A DNA stretch of 7,520 bases, taken from NCBI GenBank assembly GCA_017501125.1, contig JAFVXN010000020.1, positions 1 through 7,520 on the forward strand, given 5' to 3'. Source of the DNA: Clostridia bacterium (GTDB taxonomy: Bacteria; Bacillota; Clostridia; Christensenellales; Borkfalkiaceae). Both the position numbers and the translations under genes were made by a program. Position 1 is the stretch's first letter; each line of letters starts with the position of its first letter. The notes below the pieces were generated by a model. The model was not told the DNA's origin, ran no database searches, and worked only from the letters and a program-made list of their open reading frames with translations. Of this stretch, positions 1 to 6,279 are shown one piece after another.

Positions 1-738
1 AGAGTGGTAGATGTCGATACGGATGTCGTCGTCGTTAATCTCCACCTCGTCGTCGTCCTCAACCTCGGGCATAACTTCAAGCGAACAGAAGGACGTTTGA
101 CGACGTTTGTTCGCGTCAAAGGGTGAAATACGCACCAAACGGTGCACCCCCATCTCCGCCTTCAAGTAGCCGTAAGCGTTCTCCCCTTCCACGCGGAAGT
201 CGACGCTCTTTAACCCTGCGCCGTCCCCTGCCTCGCGGTCGAGTTCGTAGACCTTAAAGCCCATTTTTTCGCAATAACGATTGTACATACGATACAGCAT
301 CTGGCACCAGTCGCACGCCTCCGTACCGCCTGCGCCTGCGTGCAGGGTGAGCATCGCGTTGTGGTTGTCGTACTGTCCCTTCAAAATGGCACGGATACGC
401 ATATCCTCGATATCCTTTTCCGCCGTAGCCAGCATCTCGTCCAGTTCCGCAATCAAATCTTCCTCGCCCGTCTCCTCGATGAGGTCGATGACGTCGCGCG
501 CATCGGAGAGTGCCGTCTCGCCCTGCTCGTACGCGTTGATTTTGCCACGGAGTCCAGAGATTTCACGCCCGATTTTCGCCGACTTTTCAAGGTCCTGCCA
601 TACCTCGGGGTTTTGCTGTTCCTTTTCAAGTTCCTCCAGGCGAGGGCGAAGATGCTCGATATCCAAGGCGTAGCCCGCCTCTTTGAGTACCCCGTCCATC
701 GCTTGAATTTTCAATCTATAATCGTCTGCCTTAAACAT
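1..738 (-). CDS. prfB: Peptide chain release factor 2 (RF2), C-terminal part cut by window edge
   Basis: RF2 is a cytoplasmic class I release factor that reads UGA and UAA stop codons and triggers release of the finished peptide. The 246 visible codons begin at the ATG at 738-736. A helical N-terminal domain (about residues 1-115) is followed by the conserved HAGAGGTEACDW block (133-144). The SPF stop-codon recognition tripeptide is at 205-207, within HRLVRISPFDANKRRQTSF, and it identifies RF2 rather than RF1, which carries PxT there. The last residues (DIRIDIYHS) directly precede the family's SGAGGQ, so the catalytic GGQ should lie about four residues past the edge. The gene starts 8 bases after the secA stop, so the two are probably cotranscribed. 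An AGAGG-like AGAAGGA lies 12 bases upstream inside the end of secA, a rather long spacing. The frame is continuous through residues 20-30 (AGYALDIEHL), so the programmed +1 frameshift found in many prfB genes is absent. Confidence 0.97.
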   Translation of the reverse strand, partial: MFKADDYRLKIQAMDGVLKEAGYALDIEHLRPRLEELEKEQQNPEVWQDLEKSAKIGREISGLRGKINAYEQGETALSDARDVIDLIEETGEEDLIAELDEMLATAEKDIEDMRIRAILKGQYDNHNAMLTLHAGAGGTEACDWCQMLYRMYNRYCEKMGFKVYELDREAGDGAGLKSVDFRVEGENAYGYLKAEMGVHRLVRISPFDANKRRQTSFCSLEVMPEVEDDDEVEINDDDIRIDIYHS

Positions 739-746
739 ACCTTGAT

Positions 747-3680
747 TTAGTCCTTCTTATTCGCTTGCTCCTGTGCGTCCTTCATCTTTTGCATGGCTTG
801 ATAGGAAGACATGCTAGACAGTGGCGAGGGCATTTGTCTGCGGATGGGTTTACGCGCGGGTTGCGCCTGCGCGGAGGCAGGTTGCGCAGGGCTCGCTTGC
901 GTCGGCACCGTTTGAGGTGCGGGGCGCACCTCGACCTTGAGTTTCAACAAGGTGGAGATGGTCGTCCTCTGGATACGGTGAACCATTTCGTCGAACATAT
1001 CGTACCCTTCCTTTTTGTAGGAGATGACGGGGTCGACCTGCCCGTAGGCGCGGAGGGAAATCCCCTTGCGGAGTTGGTCCATCGCGTCGATGTGGTCAAT
1101 CCAGTTTCTATCTACCGTCATAAGCAACACGCGTCTTTCGATATCGCCGAAATTAACGCCCATTTCTTTGAGTTCTTCAATCTTCTTCTCGTATTCCTTC
1201 ACCACCTTAGCCGTGATGCGTTTGATAGCAAGATCGTAGTCCCACTTGACGAGTTTTTCACGGGTGACGTAATTCGTCCCTTCGGGCAATACCTTGTCTT
1301 CCAAGGCGGCGTTGAGTTCCACTTCGCTCCACTTCTCAGGCATTTGATCGACGTTGACGGTCGCCCTGACGATATCCACGACGTAATCCTCGATATAGCC
1401 GAGCACCTGTTCGTGAATACTTTCGCCGCGAAGAACCTTCATACGTTGCTCGTAGATGACGATACGCTGCGTGTTCATAACGTCGTCGTATTGCAAGACG
1501 TTCTTACGGATACCGAAGTTCCTGCCCTCGATATTCCTTTGCGCGTTCTCGATGCCGCGCGAGAGCATCTTGGACTGCAAACTCGTGTCCTCGTCAATCT
1601 TGAAGAAGGCGTATGCCGTCTTCATTCTCTCGCCGCCGAAACGGAGTACCAACTCGTCTTCCAAGGACAGATAGAATACGGACATACCGATATCCCCTTG
1701 ACGGCCTGCACGGCCACGGAGTTGGTTGTCGATACGGCGAGACTCGTGTCTTTCCGTACCGATGATGCAAAGACCGCCCGCCTCGATAACCTCCGCCTTT
1801 TCCGCGTCCGTCTGCGCCTTGAAATGCGCGTAGACCTTTTTATATCTTTCACGAAGGGTCGCTATCTCTTCGGGCACGTCCGTGATATACATACTGGTGG
1901 CAAGTTCGATATCCTCGTGCTTTGCGCCCTCTTCGCGAAGGCGTTTCTTCGCCAAATATTCGGGGTTGCCACCCAGCAAAATATCCGTACCACGACCTGC
2001 CATGTTGGTGGAGATGGTGACCGCGCCAAGCCTACCTGCCTGAGCGACTATCTCTGCTTCACGCTCGTGGTTCTTTGCGTTGAGGATATTGTGTTGCACG
2101 CCGTTTCTCTTCAAAAGACGGGCGAGTTCCTCCGACTTCTCAACCGAAGAGGTACCGACCAAAACGGGCTGACCGCTTTCGTGTCTTTCGATGATTTCGT
2201 TGATGATTGCGCGCTTTTTGCCCTCCGCCGTGGAATAGAGCATATCGGGCAAGTCAATACGCTTGATAGGACGGTTGGTGGGAATCTCGACTACGTCGAG
2301 GGAGTAAATGGTCCTGAATTCCGCCTCCTCCGTCTTCGCCGTACCCGTCATACCCGACAGTTTCTTATACAGACGGAAATAGTTCTGGAAAGTGACGGTT
2401 GCGTACGTCTTGTTCTCGCTGCGTACCTCCACCCCTTCTTTTGCCTCGATGGCTTGGTGCAACCCGTCCGAATAACGACGGCCGACCATAAGACGTCCCG
2501 TGAATTCGTCGACGATAATAACCTCGCCGTCGTTGACGATATAGTCCTCGTTGAGGTGGAAAAGTTTATGCGCCTTGAGGGCTTGCTGAATGTGGTGGTT
2601 GAGGTCGGCGTGGGCGAGTTCCGCAATGTTGTCGATACGGAAAAATCTCTCCGCTTTCTTGGCGCCGCTATCCGTCAGTTGTACCGTCTTATCCTGACGG
2701 TTGACGATATAGTCCCAGTCACGGCTTGCCGCCATCGCCATCTTCCCTTCGGGAGACGCCAGTTCCGCCGCCGCCTTCTTTTCCGCCAGTTCCGCTTCGT
2801 AATTGGCTTGTTCTTCGAGGGTCATCTTGGTGTAGTCGACGTAATCCTCGTCTTCGTCGTCCACGACCTTTTTCTTCTTTTTCTTGTCCTTCTTATTGCG
2901 AATCGCCGCGTCTTCCTCGTCCTTGAGTTCGTCGTCGAATCCCCCCGAAATCGTCCGCACGAATTTATCCACCTGCACGTACAAATCGGAGGATTTTTCG
3001 CCCTGACCAGAGATAATCAAGGGGGTACGCGCTTCGTCTATCAAGATAGAGTCGACCTCGTCGACGATTGCAAAGGTCAGATCGCGCTGAACCATCTTGG
3101 AAATATCCGTCTTCAAGTTATCACGGAGATAGTCGAAACCGAATTCGTTGTTGGTGCCGTAGACGATGTCGCACTTATACGCCGCGCGCTTGTCGTCGTC
3201 GCTCATACCTGGCACGACGCAACCGACGGTAAGACCCATAAACTTATGCACCTTCCCCATCCACTCCGCGTCACGCTTTGCAAGGTAGTCGTTGACCGTG
3301 ACGACGTGGACGCTCTTTCCCGAGAGCGCGTTCAGGTAGGCAGGCAAGGTGGAGACGAGCGTCTTACCTTCACCCGTGCGCATCTCTGCGATACGCCCCT
3401 GATGCAGACAGATACCACCGATAATTTGCACGCGGAAGTGTTTCATCTCAAGCACACGCCACGCCGCCTCCCTGAGCGCCGCAAAAGCGTCGTACAGGAT
3501 ATCGTCCAGCGTTTCGCCCCCTTCCAAGCGCGCCTTCAACATACCGGTCTGCGCCTTCAAGGTCACGTCGTCCATCGCGGCGTATTTCTCTTCCAAAGCC
3601 TCGACTTTGTCCGCCATCTTCTCAAGTTTTTTCAAACTTCTTCTCGCATCAGTACCCATTAAAAAACTGATAAGTCCCAT
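747..3680 (-). CDS. secA: Preprotein translocase ATPase SecA
   Basis: SecA is the cytoplasmic and membrane-associated motor that pushes unfolded preproteins through SecYEG using ATP. The ORF also permits a GTG start at 3686, but AGGAG occupies 3690-3686 and lies 5 bases before the ATG at 3680, so I call 977 residues starting MGLISFLMG. Visible motifs in this numbering are Walker A MRTGEGKT (100-107), the Walker B/DEAD region DEVDSILIDEAR (207-218), TNMAGRGTDI (558-567), TERHESRRIDNQLRGRAGRQGD (642-663) and the helical scaffold/IRA1 stretch DRNWIDHIDAMDQLRKGI (857-874). The length exceeds the roughly 840 residues of Bacillus SecA. The main extra is an insertion of about 70 residues in the preprotein cross-linking domain (about 247-320), rich in Lys, Asp and Glu. 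The C-terminus is a Pro/Ala/Gln-rich linker (from about 919) and a short polar helix. It has no cysteine-rich zinc-binding SEC-C motif. The gene is followed at once by prfB, as in Bacillus. Confidence 0.99.
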   Translation of the reverse strand: MGLISFLMGTDARRSLKKLEKMADKVEALEEKYAAMDDVTLKAQTGMLKARLEGGETLDDILYDAFAALREAAWRVLEMKHFRVQIIGGICLHQGRIAEMRTGEGKTLVSTLPAYLNALSGKSVHVVTVNDYLAKRDAEWMGKVHKFMGLTVGCVVPGMSDDDKRAAYKCDIVYGTNNEFGFDYLRDNLKTDISKMVQRDLTFAIVDEVDSILIDEARTPLIISGQGEKSSDLYVQVDKFVRTISGGFDDELKDEEDAAIRNKKDKKKKKKVVDDEDEDYVDYTKMTLEEQANYEAELAEKKAAAELASPEGKMAMAASRDWDYIVNRQDKTVQLTDSGAKKAERFFRIDNIAELAHADLNHHIQQALKAHKLFHLNEDYIVNDGEVIIVDEFTGRLMVGRRYSDGLHQAIEAKEGVEVRSENKTYATVTFQNYFRLYKKLSGMTGTAKTEEAEFRTIYSLDVVEIPTNRPIKRIDLPDMLYSTAEGKKRAIINEIIERHESGQPVLVGTSSVEKSEELARLLKRNGVQHNILNAKNHEREAEIVAQAGRLGAVTISTNMAGRGTDILLGGNPEYLAKKRLREEGAKHEDIELATSMYITDVPEEIATLRERYKKVYAHFKAQTDAEKAEVIEAGGLCIIGTERHESRRIDNQLRGRAGRQGDIGMSVFYLSLEDELVLRFGGERMKTAYAFFKIDEDTSLQSKMLSRGIENAQRNIEGRNFGIRKNVLQYDDVMNTQRIVIYEQRMKVLRGESIHEQVLGYIEDYVVDIVRATVNVDQMPEKWSEVELNAALEDKVLPEGTNYVTREKLVKWDYDLAIKRITAKVVKEYEKKIEELKEMGVNFGDIERRVLLMTVDRNWIDHIDAMDQLRKGISLRAYGQVDPVISYKKEGYDMFDEMVHRIQRTTISTLLKLKVEVRPAPQTVPTQASPAQPASAQAQPARKPIRRQMPSPLSSMSSYQAMQKMKDAQEQANKKD

Positions 3681-3685
3681 AGTCA

Positions 3686-3690
3686 CTCCT
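3686..3690 (-). promoter_or_regulatory. secA ribosome binding site
   Basis: AGGAG lies 5 bases upstream of the ATG at 3680. The alternative GTG start two codons upstream shares its first base with this site, so the site favours ATG. Confidence 0.85.
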
Positions 3691-3746
3691 ACTAATCGTT
3701 AAGAAAAGTCCTTCCGTCTCTTTTTCGTCCCCTTTTTAGGCGGATT

Positions 3747-3760
3747 TTTGCCACGGCAAA
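3747..3760 (-). other. Small hairpin near the predicted 5' end of secA mRNA
   Basis: TTTGCC and GGCAAA form a perfect inverted repeat with two bases between them (realistically a 5-bp stem with a 4-base loop). It would fall within about the first 20 bases of the transcript predicted from the -10 at 3775-3770. It could protect the 5' end or be chance. It has no T-tract and is not a terminator. Confidence 0.3.
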
Positions 3761-3769
3761 CACTTTCCT

Positions 3770-3775
3770 ATTATA
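3770..3775 (-). promoter_or_regulatory. Candidate -10 box of the secA-prfB promoter
   Basis: A perfect TATAAT on the minus strand sits in an AT-rich stretch between the metK terminator and secA. It predicts a start near 3763 and a leader of about 80 bases. No good -35 is seen: a 17-base spacer gives ATATTG, and TTGTAA is only 14 bases away. The promoter is needed because metK ends in a strong terminator, but the exact position is uncertain. Confidence 0.45.
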
Positions 3776-3806
3776 TTTCATTTTCTATTTTACAATATTT
3801 CGGCAA

Positions 3807-3847
3807 AAAACGAAAGCGTTTTGACGGGTTTTTATAAAAAAAACCCG
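3807..3847. repeat. Two adjacent AT-rich inverted repeats in the metK-secA gap
   Basis: AAAACG/CGTTTT with a 4-base loop lies at 3807-3822. CGGGTTTTT/AAAAACCCG, read on the minus strand with a 5-base loop, lies at 3825-3847. On the minus strand the first ends in CGTTTTTT and could be a weak second terminator, though it has only two GC pairs. The second is not followed by a T-run. They lie upstream of the presumed secA promoter, and their function is unknown. Confidence 0.35.
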
Positions 3848-3887
3848 CAAACCTTGTCCTTTTATGGCAAAAATCGCACAGGCAAAC

Positions 3888-3915
3888 AAAAAAAGACGGT
3901 AGAACCGTCTTTTTT
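3888..3915 (-). terminator. Intrinsic terminator of metK
   Basis: The stem GACGGT/ACCGTC (3895-3900 with 3904-3909) has a 3-base loop and is extended by A:T pairs. On the minus strand it is followed by seven Ts. It begins about 13 bases after the metK stop codon. The flanking A-run on the other side makes it symmetric, so it could also stop plus-strand transcripts, although no plus-strand gene ends here. Confidence 0.92.
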
Positions 3916-3927
3916 GCTTGATAACAA

Positions 3928-5094
3928 TTATAAATATTTTTTGAGGTCGGTGATGCGGTCCGTCTTTTCCCAAGCAAAACCATCCCTGCCAAAGTGGCCG
4001 TACGCCGCAGTCTTTCCGTACACGGGGGCGCGAAGACCCAGCGTCTTGATAATGGCGTAAGGACGGAGGTCGAATTCCTTCTTCACGATCTCTGCCATGG
4101 TTTCGTCGTCTACCTTGCCCGTGCCGAAAGTGTCCACGAATACGGAGACGGGGTTGGCGACGCCGATGGCGTACGCGACCTGAATCTCCACTTCGTCGGC
4201 AAGCCCTGCCGCCACCAAATTCTTCGCGATATACCTACAAAAATACGCCGCACTCCTATCCACCTTCGTGGGGTCCTTGCCAGAGAAAGCACCGCCGCCG
4301 TGCGCGCATCTGCCGCCGTAGGTATCGACGATAATCTTTCTGCCCGTCAAGCCGCTATCCCCTTCGGGGCCGCCGATCTCGAACCTGCCCGTGGGGTTGA
4401 TGTAGATTTTCGTTTTCTCGTCCATCCATTTGTCGCCGACGACGGGGTCGATGACGTATTTTTTGATATCCTTTTTGATTTGTTCCTGCGTGACTTTGTC
4501 GTCGTGCTGAGTGGAGACGACCACCGTGTCGACGCGCTTTGCCGTCTTATCGTCGTATTCCACCGTCACCTGCGTCTTGCCGTCGGGGCGAAGGTAAGGC
4601 AGGGTGCCGTCCTTTCTAACCTCGGTGAGTTTCGCCGCCAAGTGATGTGCGAGCGAAATGGAGAGGGGCATCAATTCCTCCGTTTCTCTGCACGCGTGGC
4701 CAAACATCATACCCTGATCGCCTGCGCCGAGCAAACTTTCCTCGTCCGCGCCTTCCCCACTCTTCTTTTCGAGGGACGCGTTGACGCCCATGGCAATATC
4801 CGCCGACTGCTGATGAATCGCCGTGATAATCTCGCAAGTATCGTAAGAAAAGGTGCCGAAATCGTACCCTATCCTACGGATAATATCCCTTGCCGTCTTT
4901 TCGTAATCCACCTTCGCGCTGGTCGTGACCTCGCCCATAATCAGGAGTTTGTCGAACGCCGCCGCGCACTCTATCGCCGCGCGAGCCGTCGGGTCCTGAC
5001 GCAAAATTTCGTCCAAAATCCCGTCGGAGATATTGTCGCAGACTTTATCGGGATGACCTTCGGTCACACTTTCGCTAGTAAAAAACTTCTTCAC
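3928..5094 (-). CDS. metK: S-adenosylmethionine synthase (methionine adenosyltransferase)
   Basis: MetK is a cytoplasmic enzyme that joins methionine and ATP to give S-adenosylmethionine, phosphate and pyrophosphate. SAM is the methyl donor of the cell and the cofactor of radical SAM enzymes. The 388-residue length is normal for bacterial MetK. Signatures are TSESVTEGHPDKVCD near the N-terminus (His14 and Asp16 match the Escherichia coli catalytic residues), the hexapeptide GAGDQG (123-128), GDSGLTGRK (245-253), and the phosphate-binding loop GGGAFSGKDPTKVDRSAAY (266-284). The C-terminus, with AYGHFGRDGFAWEKTD, is also typical. The start codon is GTG at 5094-5092, supported by AGAGGA 7 bases upstream. 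The gene is monocistronic by appearance, with its own promoter and terminator. No truncation or frameshift is seen. Confidence 0.99.
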   Translation of the reverse strand: MKKFFTSESVTEGHPDKVCDNISDGILDEILRQDPTARAAIECAAAFDKLLIMGEVTTSAKVDYEKTARDIIRRIGYDFGTFSYDTCEIITAIHQQSADIAMGVNASLEKKSGEGADEESLLGAGDQGMMFGHACRETEELMPLSISLAHHLAAKLTEVRKDGTLPYLRPDGKTQVTVEYDDKTAKRVDTVVVSTQHDDKVTQEQIKKDIKKYVIDPVVGDKWMDEKTKIYINPTGRFEIGGPEGDSGLTGRKIIVDTYGGRCAHGGGAFSGKDPTKVDRSAAYFCRYIAKNLVAAGLADEVEIQVAYAIGVANPVSVFVDTFGTGKVDDETMAEIVKKEFDLRPYAIIKTLGLRAPVYGKTAAYGHFGRDGFAWEKTDRITDLKKYL

Positions 5095-5101
5095 GATTGT
5101 T

Positions 5102-5107
5102 TCCTCT
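5102..5107 (-). promoter_or_regulatory. metK ribosome binding site
   Basis: AGAGGA lies 7 bases before the GTG at 5094. This good spacing fixes the non-ATG start of metK. Confidence 0.88.
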
Positions 5108-5132
5108 TTTCTTTGGTTATTCTTTCACGAGT

Positions 5133-5161
5133 ATTATAGCCGTAATTTTTGACTTTGTCAA
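5133..5161 (-). promoter_or_regulatory. Consensus SigA promoter of metK
   Basis: TTGACA (5161-5156) and TATAAT (5138-5133) are separated by exactly 17 bases, a perfect match to the vegetative sigma factor consensus. Transcription should begin near 5126, leaving a leader of only about 32 bases. That is too short for a SAM-I (S-box) or other known SAM riboswitch, so expression looks strong and not controlled by a leader RNA. Confidence 0.92.
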
Positions 5162-5184
5162 CTATTATCCACCCGCCTTTGCGC

Positions 5185-5213
5185 TTGCAATTTTTTTTTG
5201 CGCGTGTTATAAT
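5185..5213 (+). promoter_or_regulatory. Extended -10 promoter of the radical SAM gene
   Basis: TTGCAA (5185-5190) and TATAAT (5208-5213) are 17 bases apart, and TG at 5205-5206 makes an extended -10. The spacer contains a run of nine Ts. The predicted start, about 7 bases after the -10, falls on or next to the A of the ATG at 5220, so the transcript would have no leader and no Shine-Dalgarno sequence. The -35 boxes of this promoter and the divergent metK promoter are 23 bases apart. Confidence 0.85.
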
Positions 5214-5219
5214 ACCGCT

Positions 5220-6113
5220 ATGGGAAAAATTTTGTCGAAATCGGGGCTTTTTGCCTTGCAAAATTGTACGGCGTGTCCCGTGGAGTGCGGCGCGGACAGG
5301 ATGAAGGGCGTGGGTGCGTGCGGCGTAGACGGACTGACCGTCGCCAAATATTACCTGCACCCCTTTGAGGAGCCCTGTATCTCCTTCGACAAGGGTAGCG
5401 GCACCGTCTTTTTCGGCGGGTGCAACCTGCGCTGTCCCTACTGCCAAAATTACGAAGTTTCGCGCGCGCAACGAGGCAAAAAAATCACCCCTCGCGAGTT
5501 GACGGATGTTTTTAAGCGGCTCGAAGATATGGGCGCAGACAACGTCTCTTTCGTCACCCCTTCGCACGTAATCCCTTACCTTTGCGAGGCGCTCGAAATC
5601 TACCGCCCCGCCCTGCCCATCGTCTACAACAGCGGCGGCTACGACAAAGTCGAATCCTTACAAGCCATCGACGAATATATCGATATTTATCTGCCCGACT
5701 GCAAGTTCTACTCCTCCGCGCTCTCCAAGCGGTACCTCGGCAAGGAAGATTACTTTGACGTCGCGGAAAAGGCGCTACTTTTTATGGCGCAAAAGCCCTT
5801 AAAAATGCGCGAGGACGGCAAGATGCTGTCGGGGCTCGTCGTGCGCCACCTCGTTATGCCCCTTTGCACGGGCGACAGCAAGGCAATCCTTAGATGGTTC
5901 TCCAAAAACGTCGGCGACAAAGGGTACTTAAGCCTTATGAGTCAGTACACCCCTTTCGGCGACGTGGAAAAATTCCCCGAACTTAACCGTGGCGTCACGG
6001 CAAGGGAATACGCCACCGTACTCGCCTACGCGGAAGAACTCGGCATCGGCAATCTCTTCGCACAGGAGCGCACCTCTAAAGGCGAAAAATATATCCCCTC
6101 TTGGGATTTTTAG
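5220..6113 (+). CDS. Radical SAM protein of the PflX family (COG1313)
   Basis: The 297-residue protein is related to pyruvate formate-lyase activating enzymes but belongs to the poorly characterised PflX group. The radical SAM [4Fe-4S] motif CNLRCPYC has its cysteines at residues 68, 72 and 75. An N-terminal set of cysteines (C16, C19, C23, C34) is typical of this family and may bind another metal or cluster. Other family blocks are GSGTVFFGGCNLRC, PIVYNSGGYDKVE (133-145), DIYLPDCKFY (155-164), GLVVRHLVMP (205-214), SLMSQYTPF (238-246) and FPELNRG (252-258). The substrate is unknown. A true glycyl-radical activase is possible but not shown, and no glycyl-radical enzyme is visible in the window. 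The start is ATG at 5220 because the family N-terminus fits there. An open frame back to 5097 would run through the promoters. The stop is TAG at 6111-6113. The gene diverges from metK, which makes its cofactor. Confidence 0.93.
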   Translation: MGKILSKSGLFALQNCTACPVECGADRMKGVGACGVDGLTVAKYYLHPFEEPCISFDKGSGTVFFGGCNLRCPYCQNYEVSRAQRGKKITPRELTDVFKRLEDMGADNVSFVTPSHVIPYLCEALEIYRPALPIVYNSGGYDKVESLQAIDEYIDIYLPDCKFYSSALSKRYLGKEDYFDVAEKALLFMAQKPLKMREDGKMLSGLVVRHLVMPLCTGDSKAILRWFSKNVGDKGYLSLMSQYTPFGDVEKFPELNRGVTAREYATVLAYAEELGIGNLFAQERTSKGEKYIPSWDF

Positions 6114-6232
6114 AATCTAGTCTTCAAACGGGCGATTTTGCCCGTTAACTCAGCCGCGCGCTTCGGCGAGGCGTAGGAGAATTCCTCCTCCCAGCGGCGT
6201 ATCCTTTTTAAGTATTTTTCTCTTTTTTCCAT
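6110..6232 (-). CDS. Possible small basic protein of 40 residues, unknown function
   Basis: The ORF runs from ATG at 6232-6230 to TAA at 6112-6110 and is closed upstream by an in-frame TGA at 6241-6239. It begins MEKREKYLKRIRRWEEEF and ends with GKIARLKTRF. It is rich in Lys, Arg and Glu and probably helical, with no signal peptide or membrane segment. Codon use (many TAC, TTC, TCC, GCC, CGC) resembles the neighbouring genes. It converges on the radical SAM gene, and the two stop codons share the 4-base overlap TTAG, a common arrangement of real convergent genes. There is no clear Shine-Dalgarno site; a weak promoter (TTGCAA-17-CAAAAT, 6279-6251) lies just upstream. I do not recognise the protein, and it could be chance. 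Confidence 0.4.
   Translation of the reverse strand: MEKREKYLKRIRRWEEEFSYASPKRAAELTGKIARLKTRF
6127..6146. other. Inverted repeat just after the radical SAM gene
   Basis: AACGGGC and GCCCGTT form a perfect 7-bp stem with a 6-base GATTTT loop, 13 bases after the TAG stop. No T-run follows on the plus strand, so it is at best a weak or factor-assisted terminator or an mRNA 3'-end stabiliser. It lies inside the possible 40-residue minus-strand ORF. Confidence 0.45.
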
Positions 6233-6250
6233 ATATCGTCAGTTTGCGAC

Positions 6251-6279
6251 ATTTTGTATGCGGGCATACGCACTTGCAA
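6251..6279 (-). promoter_or_regulatory. Weak candidate promoter with a palindrome in its spacer
   Basis: On the minus strand TTGCAA (6279-6274) and CAAAAT (6256-6251) are 17 bases apart, each matching 4 of 6 consensus bases. The perfect palindrome GTATGC-GG-GCATAC (6256-6269) covers most of the spacer, as an operator would. It could serve the 40-residue ORF, starting near 6244. The call is weak. Confidence 0.25.

Noticed and set aside
281..750. Two overlapping plus-strand ORFs (281-673 and 340-750) opposite prfB
   Set aside because: The minus strand encodes RF2 continuously here, and the plus-strand products are Ser/Arg or Leu/Val-rich shadows.
765..3662. Long plus-strand ORF of 965 codons opposite secA
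   Set aside because: It is an antisense shadow of secA, which has unmistakable SecA motifs throughout. The plus-strand translation shows only mirrored Val/Leu/Arg/His-rich composition and no domain.
3681..3686. GTG start of secA two codons upstream of the ATG
   Set aside because: Its first base is the last base of the AGGAG site, so ribosomes could not use that site to start there. The ATG at 3680 has proper spacing.
3771..4060. Short ORFs of 62 to 79 codons in both directions across the metK-secA gap
   Set aside because: They run through the metK terminator and into metK. Their AT-rich codon use is unlike the real genes, and they have no ribosome binding sites that I can see.
3994..5139. 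Plus-strand ORF of 381 codons opposite metK
   Set aside because: It is an antisense shadow of metK. It shows no recognisable domain and ends inside the metK leader.
5097..5219. N-terminal extension of the radical SAM gene back to 5097
   Set aside because: It would run through both divergent promoters, and the added residues are not part of the family. The ATG at 5220 gives the expected N-terminus.
5091..5567. Minus-strand ORF of 158 codons
   Set aside because: It is a shadow of the radical SAM gene that ends in the metK promoter and leader, with no domain.
6127..6146. Hairpin called as an intrinsic terminator of the radical SAM gene
   Set aside because: No T-run follows the stem, so it is listed only as an inverted repeat.
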